Of a stretch of 64,000 nt of DNA, positions 24,200-32,919 are shown piece after piece. Source of the stretch: an uncultured Prevotellaceae bacterium (GTDB taxonomy: Bacteria; Bacteroidota; Bacteroidia; Bacteroidales; Muribaculaceae); NCBI GenBank assembly GCA_900318535.1, contig ONKU01000001.1, forward strand, positions 1-64,000. The letters are read 5' to 3'. The position numbers and the translations under genes are program-made. A model generated the notes under the pieces. The model had not been told where the DNA came from, ran no database searches, and saw nothing but the letters and a program-made list of their open reading frames with translations. Numbering within the stretch: the first letter of the stretch is position 1; each line of letters begins with the position of its first letter.

Positions 24200-25009
24200 T
24201 CACTCTCTGAAATCGCTCGGCCGCGCGCCCAGGTTGTTCTGCACATAGCGGCTGAAATGGGCTGTCGAGGAGAAGCCGAACATGTCACTGATGTCGGTGA
24301 GCGAGAGCGAGCGGTCACGCAGCTGACGGCTGATATCGAGGGCCGTATAGCGCGTAATCCAATAGTTGGCGGGCAGGCCGCTCACTTTCTTGGAGACCTC
24401 GCTGAGGTATTTGGGTGTGACGCACAGTTTGTCGGCATAGTAGCCTATCTCGCGGTTGTGGCGGAAGTCGCCCTGCTCCAGCAGCTCAAGAAACTGCTCC
24501 ATCAGCTGGTAATACTGCGACGTGATGCGGTCAAAGCCGTAGAGCGTGGCATGGAAGTCAAAGAAGTCGAGAATCATCGTCTGCACAGCATTGATGAGCA
24601 CCTCGCGATAGAAGTGGTGCTGCGGCTGGGCCAGCCGTTGACGGATGACGTCAAAGTTGGTGGCGCAGCGCTCCTGCATCTCAGGCGACAGCTTCATGAT
24701 CGGGTTCTCAAACAAGGCCAGATGTCCCTTCATGCCATAGTTGGACTGCGGCGTGGACACCTCGATGAACTCCTGAGAGACGTAAATCACGCAGACATCA
24801 AAGTCCTCGCTCTCCTGCAGGTTTCGCACCAGGTCGCCGCGCCGCGGGACAATCATGCAGTCGCCCGCCTCGAACCGGAATTCCCGCCCGTGGCGTTGAA
24901 ATGTGCAATACCCGGCATAGCAATAGGCATGGCAGATATAGCCGGCAAATTCCGGCATGCCGACCCTGGCCAGCGTGTCATCGATGATAATGTGCTGTAC
25001 GGTTTCCAT
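24200..25009 (-). CDS. AraC family transcriptional regulator
   Basis: This 269-residue regulator has an N-terminal cupin-like sensing domain (FEAGDCMIVPRRGDLVRNL) and a C-terminal AraC HTH pair: IGYYADKLCVTPKYLSEVSK, then LSLTDISDMFGFSSTAHFSR, ending near the conserved GARPSDFR. The ATG at 25009 is chosen over a TTG three codons upstream. It lies within the redox cluster, so it is the likely local regulator; the perfect palindrome just downstream is a candidate target. Confidence 0.92.
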   Translation of the reverse strand: METVQHIIIDDTLARVGMPEFAGYICHAYCYAGYCTFQRHGREFRFEAGDCMIVPRRGDLVRNLQESEDFDVCVIYVSQEFIEVSTPQSNYGMKGHLALFENPIMKLSPEMQERCATNFDVIRQRLAQPQHHFYREVLINAVQTMILDFFDFHATLYGFDRITSQYYQLMEQFLELLEQGDFRHNREIGYYADKLCVTPKYLSEVSKKVSGLPANYWITRYTALDISRQLRDRSLSLTDISDMFGFSSTAHFSRYVQNNLGARPSDFRE

Positions 25010-25068
25010 ATCCCACAATGCTTAGATGGACTCATGCCACAGACAACATGACAGAGCCCGCATCACAA

Positions 25069-25713
25069 TCAAGCCAGAATCTTCTCGGCCATGCTGCGTC
25101 CGGCATCAAACGCCTTCTGCAGGTCCTCCTCCCAATGGGTGTCGCGGTACTGGCGTTTGGCCTCCTCCGAGAAACCTGCCAGTTCAAAGCGGCTGTAGTC
25201 CTTCACCTGATAGGTGTTGTAGGCAATCAGGCGCTCGGGCTGGCCCAGGGCCGTTGCGATGCAGTACTCCATCGAGCCATAATGCTGGCTGTTGTTGCGC
25301 TCGGGCGTGCCGTTCATGGTCTCCATCAGCACCACAGGCATCCGCTTGGGCGCCGTCATGCTATAGTCGTTATAGGAGAGCCAAGGGAATGCCAGTCGCT
25401 CCAGGAAGGTGCGCATCTGTCCCGTCACGTCGCCAAAGTAGATAGGCGAACCCATCACCAAGCCGTCGGCCTGTGCGATGTCCTCCAGGACGGGCGTCAG
25501 GGCGTCCTTGAAACGGCACACATAGGATGCCCTGCCCTTGATTTTGCAAGCCATGCACGACATGCAGCCCTTGTAGTCCAGGTCATAGAGGCGCACGGTC
25601 TTTACTTCAATCTGGTCACTGACCGAGAGCGCCCCATCAGCAAAATACTGCAGCATCACGGCGGTGTTCATCGCCTTGCGAGGCCCACCGTCAACAATTA
25701 TGATCTTTTTCAT
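25069..25713 (-). CDS. Flavodoxin-fold / iron-sulfur flavoprotein-like reductase
   Basis: This 214-residue protein starts MKKIIIVDGGPRKAMNTAVM, an NADPH-dependent FMN reductase-type flavin loop. It has a cysteine motif CMSCMACKIKGRASYVC (about 50-66) like that of iron-sulfur flavoproteins, and GLVMGSPIYFGDVTGQM for FMN binding. It may carry electrons or reduce quinones or azo compounds; the substrate is unknown. It lies 59 nt upstream of the AraC gene on the same strand. Confidence 0.85.
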   Translation of the reverse strand: MKKIIIVDGGPRKAMNTAVMLQYFADGALSVSDQIEVKTVRLYDLDYKGCMSCMACKIKGRASYVCRFKDALTPVLEDIAQADGLVMGSPIYFGDVTGQMRTFLERLAFPWLSYNDYSMTAPKRMPVVLMETMNGTPERNNSQHYGSMEYCIATALGQPERLIAYNTYQVKDYSRFELAGFSEEAKRQYRDTHWEEDLQKAFDAGRSMAEKILA

Positions 25714-25725
25714 CTCTCTGTGCGA

Positions 25726-25899
25726 CTACTTGGCCGGTTCCCACTTGCAACGGACGGGCGACACAATGGCACCCTCCTTTTTCAGTTCGGCAAAAGCCTT
25801 GTCCACTTCCTTACGGTCGGCACCCAGTGCCTTGGTCACGTCACCTGCCGAAACCGGCTTGCCGGCCTCACGCATTGCCTTTAATACTTGCTCTTTCAT
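25726..25899 (-). CDS. Small winged-helix protein
   Basis: This 57-residue protein (MKEQVLKAMREAGKPVSAGD, then VTKALGADRKEVDKAFAELKKEG) folds as a minimal helix-turn-helix with a short wing (AIVSPVRCKWEP). The ATG at 25899 is preferred over an upstream in-frame start. It lies 12 nt from the FMN-reductase-like gene and is probably the first gene of the cluster. It may be a DNA-binding regulator, but that is inference. Confidence 0.7.
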   Translation of the reverse strand: MKEQVLKAMREAGKPVSAGDVTKALGADRKEVDKAFAELKKEGAIVSPVRCKWEPAK

Positions 25900-26128
25900 A
25901 TAAAAACACAATTTAAATGATGATGTTCAGAAAACCGTTGCAAATATACGACAAATAATCGGCAAACGCAACCCTATTCCGCACAAAAGGCCAAAACAAC
26001 ACATCCAAACCAAACTCCGTCCTGATACATCAATCAGTAATTCAATCATTGAAATTAGTGTCATTTCAACGATTATTCGTCCAATATTGCTAAATATTGT
26101 TAATTCTAGGTAGTTTTTATCAAATATA

Positions 26129-26161
26129 TTTGGTAGTAAAAAAGTATTGGCCTTAAATTTG
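26129..26161 (+). promoter_or_regulatory. Promoter of the mini-transcript
   Basis: TTTG (26129-26132), a 21-nt spacer and TAAATTTG (26154-26161) match the Bacteroidetes consensus. Transcription would start near 26168. Confidence 0.65.
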
Positions 26162-26167
26162 CAATGG

Positions 26168-26310
26168 TTTTCATGGTATTAGTTTTTAAGATTGAGGCAA
26201 ATCGAGCGTCGTGAGACCAGTAGGTTTTCCAAAATGTTTAAGGTTTATGTTAATGGTATTAGAAGGTTAATTAGTTAAAACAAGTCCTTGACGTTGAGTC
26301 AAGGGCTTGC
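26168..26310 (+). ncRNA. Candidate small RNA or leader with two micro-ORFs
   Basis: About 140 nt lies between a consensus promoter and a strong terminator, too short for a normal gene. It holds ATG GTA TTA... (26173-26214, 13 residues, MVLVFKIEANRAS) and ATG TTT AAG... (26234-26278, 14 residues, MFKVYVNGIRRLIS). TGGTATTAG occurs twice (26174 and 26254). No structure was recognised with confidence. It may be a regulatory RNA or an attenuator-like unit; the terminator would keep it separate from the dCMP deaminase gene. Confidence 0.45.
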
Positions 26311-26317
26311 TTTTTGT
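26281..26317 (+). terminator. Terminator of the mini-transcript
   Basis: CAAGTCCTTGAC and GTCAAGGGCTTG form a 12-bp stem (one G-T pair) around the loop GTTGA, followed by CTTTTTG. It directly follows the second micro-ORF stop codon. Confidence 0.8.
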
Positions 26318-26429
26318 AGAAATGGGACGAAAAAGTGAAAAAATGAGGTGTCCTGCCGAAAAAAAGTGCCCGACTGCCAATTGATTTGTAAATAAAACAG
26401 TAATTTTGCTGATTAAAATATACTATTGA

Positions 26430-26951
26430 ATGGACGCTCGCGAGAAAAAACTGCTGCTGCTCGATTCCAGGTACCTGCGCATGACGCAGATCTGGGCCGA
26501 GAATTCTTATTGCCGCCGCCGTCAGGTGGGGGCGCTGCTGGTCAAGGACAAGATGATTATCAGCGATGGCTACAACGGTACGCCGTCGGGGTTTGAGAAC
26601 GAATGTGAGGAGGATGCCGACCATTCCAAGCCCTATGTCCTGCATGCCGAGGCCAACGCCATCACCAAGGTGGCGCGCAGCAACAACAGCAGCGACGGCG
26701 CTACGCTCTATGTCACCACATCACCCTGCATGGAGTGCAGCAAGCTCATCATCCAGGCCGGCATCCGCCGCGTGGTGTTCGGTGACTACTACCGCATGCA
26801 CGATGGCGTGGATCTGTTGTGCCGTGCGGGTATCGAAATTGTCCACCTGTGGGAACGCAACGGCGAATATGAGCACGTGGAAATCACAAGCGACAACAGC
26901 GAGAGCCACTATCAAGAAGTGGCACAATATTTAGCCGCACAAAACAAGTAA
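26430..26951 (+). CDS. dCMP deaminase family protein
   Basis: This 173-residue zinc deaminase supplies dUMP for thymidylate synthesis. The zinc and catalytic motif HAEANAI (about 74-80, His and Glu) and TSPCMECSKLI (about 97-107, two Cys) are intact, and CRRRQVGALLVKDKMIISDG is typical of the ComEB/dCMP deaminase group. Length is normal. It precedes two S41 proteases with a 31-nt gap, so they are probably co-transcribed. Confidence 0.93.
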   Translation: MDAREKKLLLLDSRYLRMTQIWAENSYCRRRQVGALLVKDKMIISDGYNGTPSGFENECEEDADHSKPYVLHAEANAITKVARSNNSSDGATLYVTTSPCMECSKLIIQAGIRRVVFGDYYRMHDGVDLLCRAGIEIVHLWERNGEYEHVEITSDNSESHYQEVAQYLAAQNK

Positions 26952-26982
26952 CACACCCAGCCCTACCCGTTTTTACGCAAAC

Positions 26983-28602
26983 ATGAAACCCAAGTCCACA
27001 CGTCAACCCATCTGGTTACCCCTCGCCATTGCCGTGGCGCTGGTGGTGGGCATCTTCATCGGCAGTCGCTTCACCCTCAACAAACCGGTTGCCGAGAACG
27101 ACCGCAAGCTCAATGCGATACTCAACCTGATTGCGCAGGATTATGTCGACACGACCAACCTGCACGACCTGATAGAGTTGAGCATCCCTGAAATACTGAG
27201 CAACCTGGACCCGCACACGAGCTACTTCAGCAGCGAGGAACTGCAAGCGGCCACCGATGACCTGAACGGATCGTTCAGCGGCATCGGCATCTCGTTTGTG
27301 CTCATGAACGACACCATCGGAGTGGTAGAGGTCATTCCTGGCGGCCCCAGCGAGAAAGTGGGTATCATGGCCGGCGACCGCATCGTCACCATCGACGACT
27401 CGGTAGCCACGGGCGAGAAGATGACCAACGGCATCGTGATGAAACGCCTGCGCGGCGAGAAAGGCAGCAAAGTGAAACTGGGCATCAAGCGCCAGAATTC
27501 CAGCAAGATCCTGACGTTCACGGTAACCCGCGGCGACATCCCCGTCAACACGGTTGACTCTTACTACATGCTGGACAAGAACACCGGCTACATCAAGGTC
27601 AACCAATTCGGGCGCCACACCTATGACGAGTTCATCACCGCAATGGCGAGCCTGCAAGAGGAGGGCGCCAAGCGCTACATGATTGACCTGCGCGGCAATG
27701 GCGGCGGCTTCATGGAGATGGCGGTGCTCATGGTCAACGAGTTCCTGCCCGCCGACCAGCTCATCGTCTTCACCAAGGGGCGCTACAAGCGCGACGACAG
27801 CGAGGTGTGGAGTGACGGCAACGGCTCGTTCCAGGATGCCGAGGTGGCAGTGCTCATCGACGAGTTCAGCGCCAGCGCCAGCGAGATCTTCGCCGGTGCC
27901 CTGCAGGACAATGACCGCGGCCTGATTGTGGGCTGCCGCTCATTCGGCAAAGGACTGGTGCAGAAGGAGTTTGTGCTGCCCGACAGCAGTGCCATCCGCC
28001 TGACCACGGCACGCTACTATACCCCCAGCGGCCGCTGCATCCAGAAGGATTACAAGGCCGGCATGCTCAACTATGAGAAAGAACTGGTTGACCGATACAT
28101 GAATGGCGAGCTCTACAGCCGCGACAGCATGAAGATTGACAAGAGCCAGGTGTTCACCACCTTGCACGGCCGCACCGTGTATGGCGGCGGAGGCATCGTG
28201 CCCGACATCTTTGTGGCACGTGACACCAGCGGCATCACCAACTATTACATCGAGGTGGCCAATGCCGGATTGCTGCAGCGTTACGCCTTCTCCTACTGCA
28301 ACAACAACCGCGCGTCGCTCAACAAGATGGAGGACTACAAGCAGTTCCTGCGCATGGCACCCAGCGACGACGCCATCATCAAGGACTTTGCCGACTATGC
28401 CGCCAACAACGGCATCGCACCGCGCTGGTACTACATCAACCAGTCCCATGACGTGATCGTCACTAACCTGAAGGCGTTGATCGCGCGTGACATCTTCGGC
28501 AACCAGGCCTTCTACCCCATCCTGAACCGCAACGACAAGACCGTTCAAGCCGCTCTCAAGGCCATGAACAAGCACAAAGCGGCTTTCCCCATCACAGAAT
28601 GA
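26983..28602 (+). CDS. S41 family carboxy-terminal processing protease, copy 1
   Basis: This 539-residue protease has an N-terminal membrane anchor (LPLAIAVALVVGIFIGSRF) and acts in the periplasm. A PDZ domain is present (about 80-180; FSGIGISFVLMNDTIGVVEV, VGIMAGDRIVTIDD). The S41 core has IDLRGNGGGFMEMAVLMVNE, the catalytic Ser in EFSASASEIFAGALQDND and Lys in CRSFGKGLVQKEF, and a C-terminal helical extension. CtpA-type enzymes trim or degrade periplasmic proteins. Copy 2 follows 11 nt later. Confidence 0.93.
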   Translation: MKPKSTRQPIWLPLAIAVALVVGIFIGSRFTLNKPVAENDRKLNAILNLIAQDYVDTTNLHDLIELSIPEILSNLDPHTSYFSSEELQAATDDLNGSFSGIGISFVLMNDTIGVVEVIPGGPSEKVGIMAGDRIVTIDDSVATGEKMTNGIVMKRLRGEKGSKVKLGIKRQNSSKILTFTVTRGDIPVNTVDSYYMLDKNTGYIKVNQFGRHTYDEFITAMASLQEEGAKRYMIDLRGNGGGFMEMAVLMVNEFLPADQLIVFTKGRYKRDDSEVWSDGNGSFQDAEVAVLIDEFSASASEIFAGALQDNDRGLIVGCRSFGKGLVQKEFVLPDSSAIRLTTARYYTPSGRCIQKDYKAGMLNYEKELVDRYMNGELYSRDSMKIDKSQVFTTLHGRTVYGGGGIVPDIFVARDTSGITNYYIEVANAGLLQRYAFSYCNNNRASLNKMEDYKQFLRMAPSDDAIIKDFADYAANNGIAPRWYYINQSHDVIVTNLKALIARDIFGNQAFYPILNRNDKTVQAALKAMNKHKAAFPITE

Positions 28603-28613
28603 GGCCTTAACGA

Positions 28614-30239
28614 TTGAACATGAAAAGGAACCTGCCCATCTGGTTAACCATTGCCATCGCTTTGATTGCGTTTGGGGCAGGACTTTTCATCGACCGTCAT
28701 TACCTGAGTTCCGCCTCCGGACCCGAGAACGACAACAGCAAAGTCAAAGCCATTCTTGACCTTATTGCACAAGAATATGTGGACACCGTGAATCCTGATG
28801 CCCTTATGGAGAAGAGCATCCCTTTCATCCTGAAAGGACTTGACCCTCACACCAGTTACTTTGACCCCCAAAATTCCAAGATTACTCGAGATCATCCCGA
28901 TGGGGTCATTCCTGACATCGGCGCTGTCCTCATCGTCATCAACGACTCGATACATGTAGAATGTATTGTTCCCGCTGGTCCAAGCGATATAGCCGGCATC
29001 CTGCCTGGTGACTGTATCGTGAAGATTGACGGACAGCCCACCGCCAACATCAAGAAATCCTCAGGTGAGGTCTTCAAACTCTTATCCGGGCCCAACGGGA
29101 GCAAGGTCACGTTGAGCGTGCAACGCAATGACTATCCAAAAATCCTCGACTACACAGTGACGCGCAACAGGATTGTAAAAAGAACCCTTGATTCCCACTA
29201 CATGATTGACCAGAATACTGGATATGTCAAGGTCAACCAGTTTGAGCGCAACACCTATCAAGAATTTGTGGAGGCATTAACCCAGTTGCAAGCCCAAGGC
29301 GCCAAGCGCTTCCTGATTGACCTGAGAGGCAACGGCGGAGGCTATATGGAAATTGCGGTGCTCATGGCCAACGAGTTCCTGCCGTCACGAAAACCTATCG
29401 TTTCGACACGCGGCAGGCGCAAGCATTACAATCACCCTTACAAGAGTGACGGAAAAGGAGCATTCCAGCATATCGAGCTTGCAGTCCTTATCGACGAGCA
29501 CAGCGCCAGCGCCAGCGAGATTTTTGCAGGTGCCCTCCAGGATAATGACCGTGCCCTCATCGTGGGGCGCCGCTCCTTTGGCAAGGGTTTGGTGCAGAAA
29601 GACTTCGTCCTTCCCGACAGCAGTATTATCCGACTCGCCGTCGCCCGCTACTACACCCCAAGCGGCCGTTGCATCCAGAAGGAATACAAAGGCTATGACT
29701 TCAATCAATATATTGTGGAGTTGTTAGAACGATACAAGCACGGAGAAGCCTACAGCAGTGACAGTATCAAGATTGACAAGAGCCAGAAATACACCACCTT
29801 GCACGGCCGCACGGTGTATGGCGGTGGCGGTATCATCCCCGATATCTTTGTTGCACGAGACACGTCGGGAATCACCAATTACTACATTGATGTGGAAAAT
29901 GCGGGTCTGTTACAACGCTTTGCCTTCACATATTGTGAGAAAAACCGCATGACTCTTGAACAAATGAGCGACTACAAGCAGTTCTTGCGAACGACGCCGA
30001 TCGATAATGACATCATTAAAGAATTTGCTGAATTTGCTGCAAAAAGCGGCATCGTTCCACGATGGTACTACATCAACAAGTCCCGTGACCTGATCTTGAC
30101 CAAAATTAAGGCAATTATCGCTCACGATATCTTTGGTCCAGAGGCCTATTCGTCTATCGTGAACCGCAACGACAAGACCGTTCAAGCCGCCCTCAAGGCC
30201 CTGAACAAGCACAAAGCGGCCTTCCCCATTACCGACTAG
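28614..30239 (+). CDS. S41 family carboxy-terminal processing protease, copy 2
   Basis: The 541-residue paralogue of the preceding gene aligns along its length. Ser (SASASEIFAGALQDND) and Lys (SFGKGLVQKDF) are conserved. The PDZ entrance differs: the usual GIGISFVLMND is replaced by PDIGAVLIVIND after ITRDHPDGV, so substrate recognition may have changed. Its base composition is less GC-rich than copy 1. A terminator follows 28 nt after the stop. Confidence 0.92.
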   Translation: MNMKRNLPIWLTIAIALIAFGAGLFIDRHYLSSASGPENDNSKVKAILDLIAQEYVDTVNPDALMEKSIPFILKGLDPHTSYFDPQNSKITRDHPDGVIPDIGAVLIVINDSIHVECIVPAGPSDIAGILPGDCIVKIDGQPTANIKKSSGEVFKLLSGPNGSKVTLSVQRNDYPKILDYTVTRNRIVKRTLDSHYMIDQNTGYVKVNQFERNTYQEFVEALTQLQAQGAKRFLIDLRGNGGGYMEIAVLMANEFLPSRKPIVSTRGRRKHYNHPYKSDGKGAFQHIELAVLIDEHSASASEIFAGALQDNDRALIVGRRSFGKGLVQKDFVLPDSSIIRLAVARYYTPSGRCIQKEYKGYDFNQYIVELLERYKHGEAYSSDSIKIDKSQKYTTLHGRTVYGGGGIIPDIFVARDTSGITNYYIDVENAGLLQRFAFTYCEKNRMTLEQMSDYKQFLRTTPIDNDIIKEFAEFAAKSGIVPRWYYINKSRDLILTKIKAIIAHDIFGPEAYSSIVNRNDKTVQAALKALNKHKAAFPITD

Positions 30240-30266
30240 GAGTCACCAGGAACAGACATCACGAAA

Positions 30267-30297
30267 ATGACGAGGCAGAGGTAATCTGTCTCGTCAT
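30267..30297. terminator. Bidirectional terminator
   Basis: ATGACGAGGCAG and CTGTCTCGTCAT form a 12-bp stem (one G-T) around AGGTAAT, between convergent S41 and RlpA-like genes. T runs are weak. Confidence 0.55.
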
Positions 30298-30327
30298 CGT
30301 CTCTAATGGTGAAAAACTCCTTTGAGT

Positions 30328-30720
30328 TTAATCTTTCTTTTTCTTCTTGCGAATAGTGACTTCTCCGTTGCGGAAGCGTTTGTCCTCACGCGGAGTGAGG
30401 AAGTCGATGCGTTTGCGCAGTCGCTTTCCCATCTTGTCCTTGACCACCCACTCACCGTTAATCGAGGGGTTAGTCTCACTTTCCACAATAATCACGTCGC
30501 CCAGTTTGAAGCCATGTTGGTTAAACATGTCATGCGAGAGAGCGACCCATCGAATCTGATAGCTTTTCAGCTTATCATAATTGATTCGGTCTCCGCTTGC
30601 TGTTACCCAACCAGCACCGCCCTGTCCAGGATGATACTTGGTAGCGTTCAGTTTAAAATTCTGCCCCACGGCAGACACAGCAATCACAACAGCAAGCGCT
30701 AAAAAAATACGTCTTAGCAT
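30328..30720 (-). CDS. RlpA-like double-psi beta-barrel secreted protein
   Basis: This 130-residue protein has a signal peptide (MLRRIFLALAVVIAVSAVGQ). The mature part resembles a 3D/RlpA-like barrel: ATKYHPGQGGAGWVTASGD, IRWVALSHDMFN, GFKLGDVIIV, WVVKDKMGKR. RlpA-like domains can bind or cut peptidoglycan; which applies here is unknown. The C-terminus is strongly basic (IRKKKKKD). No SPOR domain is present, so it is shorter than RlpA. It has its own perfect promoter. Confidence 0.75.
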   Translation of the reverse strand: MLRRIFLALAVVIAVSAVGQNFKLNATKYHPGQGGAGWVTASGDRINYDKLKSYQIRWVALSHDMFNQHGFKLGDVIIVESETNPSINGEWVVKDKMGKRLRKRIDFLTPREDKRFRNGEVTIRKKKKKD

Positions 30721-31092
30721 AAGTTGTTAGTAATTGGTTTGTAAGGACAAAGGTATAAAAAGCATTTGAATTGACCAAATTTTCAAGCCCTAAAATGCCC
30801 TCGGCACCATGGCAAAAATGCCCACAAAGCCAGTATTTACAGGCATCTGGCGCACACTTGCGACCAAACCCGAAAACAGGCCATTTTTTTAAAAAAAGGA
30901 TGATTTCAGCGCTTTTTCAGGTCCTCATTTCACTTTTTTTCTCAACGGAGATCTCATTTTATCGTGCATAAATAATAGAAAATTTGTAATATATTTCTAA
31001 TATAACAAAATGCTTGTGTGGCATGAAATCACAGTGTGGCATCCAGCATCTTGCCGAGCGCCACACCTCATATTTTTTCTTTAATGAATGGT
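30721..31092. other. 372-nt intergenic region
   Basis: AT-rich, with no gene. It holds the promoter of the RlpA-like gene near the left end and, near the right end, GTGTGGC/GCCACAC arms (31034-31066) and a further GTGTGGC at 31016 that may terminate the ABC importer operon. Confidence 0.55.
30748..30779 (-). promoter_or_regulatory. Promoter of the RlpA-like gene
   Basis: On the minus strand TTTG (30779-30776), a 20-nt spacer and TACCTTTG (30755-30748) match the consensus perfectly, about 28 nt before the ATG. Confidence 0.7.
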
Positions 31093-31878
31093 TCAGAAGG
31101 AGTAGTCGAGGATGCCGGGATTGAAGTGGATGTCGCGGTTCTCAAACAGGCGGTTCATCGCCCCATCGGCCACCAACTGCTGTGAGGTGCCGGTAACGAC
31201 CTGGCGGTCGGTGGTGATGAGCCACAGTTCGTCGGCCAGCATCAGTGACTGGGAAATGTCGTGGCTGGAAAGCAACACGGCCTTACCGCGCTCGTGGGCC
31301 AAGGTCTGCAACAGGCGCATCGTCTCGATGCGGCTGGCCACGTCCAGGAAGGCTGTGGGCTCGTCGAGGATGATAATGGGCGTCTGCTGCGCCAGCGCAC
31401 GGGCGATCATCGCCTTTTGACGCTCGCCGTCGCTCAATGACGACATGTACTCACCTGCCTTGCCGATGATGCCCGCATCTTCCATCGCCTGCCTGACGAT
31501 TTCGTGATCCTCGTCGTCCAAGCGACCCAAGAAGCCCGTGTGAGGTTGGCGCCCCAATCCCACCAACTCGGTAACGGTGAGGGCACCAGCCTGGATACGC
31601 TCGGTAGAAACCAGGCCAATGAGGCGCGAACGGTCCTTCTGGCTCATGTCGGCAAGGTTCCTGCCGTTGACCTCGATAGTTCCGGACAACGGGCGCTCGT
31701 CACAGGTGAGAGCACGCAACAGCGTGGACTTGCCTGCACCGTTCTGTCCCAGCAGAGCGACCAGTTTGCCTGTCTGCAAAGAAAGATTCAACCCGTGGAG
31801 CAAAGTCACAGCGGTCTTGCCGTTGCGGTAACCGACGGCAAGGTCATGGGTGGTATAGATAGCATCTTCGGTTTTCAT
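31093..31878 (-). CDS. FecCD-type ABC transporter ATP-binding protein
   Basis: This 261-residue ABC ATPase has GQNGAGKST, LSDGERQKAMIARALAQ as the signature region, and IIILDEPTAFLD as Walker B, with SSHDISQ as the switch. It is of the BtuD/FecE class that drives iron-siderophore, heme or cobalamin import. Its start overlaps the permease stop. The substrate cannot be read from the sequence. Confidence 0.93.
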   Translation of the reverse strand: MKTEDAIYTTHDLAVGYRNGKTAVTLLHGLNLSLQTGKLVALLGQNGAGKSTLLRALTCDERPLSGTIEVNGRNLADMSQKDRSRLIGLVSTERIQAGALTVTELVGLGRQPHTGFLGRLDDEDHEIVRQAMEDAGIIGKAGEYMSSLSDGERQKAMIARALAQQTPIIILDEPTAFLDVASRIETMRLLQTLAHERGKAVLLSSHDISQSLMLADELWLITTDRQVVTGTSQQLVADGAMNRLFENRDIHFNPGILDYSF

Positions 31879-32912
31879 CAGTTGAAGTATTGGATGCGGC
31901 GACGGTTAATGATAATGTACAGGATAATGGGCACACCGATGATGGGCGTGATGGCATTGATGGGGATGATACCATGAGGACTGCTCACGCTGGCCACGGC
32001 ACACAACAGGGCGATGTCGGCACCCGCAAGTATCGTGGCAGGTACCAGACGGCTATGGTTGCTAGTGCCCAGCGACATGCGGGCGATGTGGGGAACCACC
32101 AGACCAATGAAACCGATGGGACCGCAAAAAGCGGTTACCACGGCGGTGAGCACACCCGTGATGAGCAAGAGGATGTTGCGTGTGCGGGAGACGTTGATTC
32201 CCAGGTTGCGGGCATAACGCGCGCCCAGCAGCAGGGCGTTTAACGGCTTGATCATGAGTGCCGAGCCGATGAGTGCCAGAATAATGATGCCGGCATAAAC
32301 AGGCATCTGAGCCGCACTCACGCCCGAAAAGTTACCGAATCCCCAAGAGACATAGTTGTGCACGCCCTCCTCGGTAGCTACCGAGTTGAGCAGCTGCACC
32401 ACGCTGGAGGTGAGGTAACTGACCAAAATACCGATGATGAGCAACATGGTATTGCTGCGCACAATGGCCGAGAAAGCGATAAGTATCGCCAACACCACGC
32501 CGGCACCCAGCAACGCGCCCACCAGAATGGCCATGTAACTGCCCACATTCTCACCCCACAGGCCTCCTAGCGTACCGCCCAAGGCCAGTATGACGATAGC
32601 CACGCCCAAGCCGGCACCCGACGAGACGCCCAGGATGGACGGTCCCGCCAAGGGGTTGTTGAAGGTGGTCTGCAACAACAGACCCGAGATGGACAGCGCC
32701 GCGCCCGCAAGGGCGGCTGTAATAATCATGGGAATGCGCGACTGCAGGATGATAATGTCCCATGCCTTGTTGCCGCTGCCCTTTCCAGCAATGATGTCCA
32801 CAATTTTGCCAAACGGAATATCCACCGACCCAAAGACGAGGCAGGCCAGCATGAGCAGCACCAGCAGCAGCGTCAAGGCAACGATTGTGATATTGAAGCG
32901 GTGAGAAGTCAT
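31878..32912 (-). CDS. FecCD-type ABC transporter permease
   Basis: This 344-residue inner-membrane permease has about nine or ten hydrophobic segments. FecCD family motifs include LPGPSILGVSSGAGLGVA-like sequence, GFIGLVVPHIARM and the C-terminal ITPIIGVPIILYIIINRRR. The ATG at 32912 is preferred over an upstream TTG. It lies between the binding-protein gene and the ATPase gene and is translationally coupled to the latter. Confidence 0.93.
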   Translation of the reverse strand: MTSHRFNITIVALTLLLVLLMLACLVFGSVDIPFGKIVDIIAGKGSGNKAWDIIILQSRIPMIITAALAGAALSISGLLLQTTFNNPLAGPSILGVSSGAGLGVAIVILALGGTLGGLWGENVGSYMAILVGALLGAGVVLAILIAFSAIVRSNTMLLIIGILVSYLTSSVVQLLNSVATEEGVHNYVSWGFGNFSGVSAAQMPVYAGIIILALIGSALMIKPLNALLLGARYARNLGINVSRTRNILLLITGVLTAVVTAFCGPIGFIGLVVPHIARMSLGTSNHSRLVPATILAGADIALLCAVASVSSPHGIIPINAITPIIGVPIILYIIINRRRIQYFN

Positions 32913-32919
32913 CGGCAAA

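Larger units (their letters stand above)
25900..26429. other. 530-nt intergenic region holding a mini-transcript
   Basis: There is no ordinary gene here. The left half is AT-rich. The right half contains a perfect promoter (26129-26161), two tiny open frames (26173-26214 and 26234-26278), and a strong terminator (26281-26306), then a TAATTTTG box (26401-26408) that may serve the dCMP deaminase gene. Confidence 0.65.

Noticed and set aside
30840-30860. TGGCGCACACTTGC as a second sigma-54 promoter
   Set aside because: The GG-to-GC distance is 9 instead of 10, and no gene follows closely in that direction.
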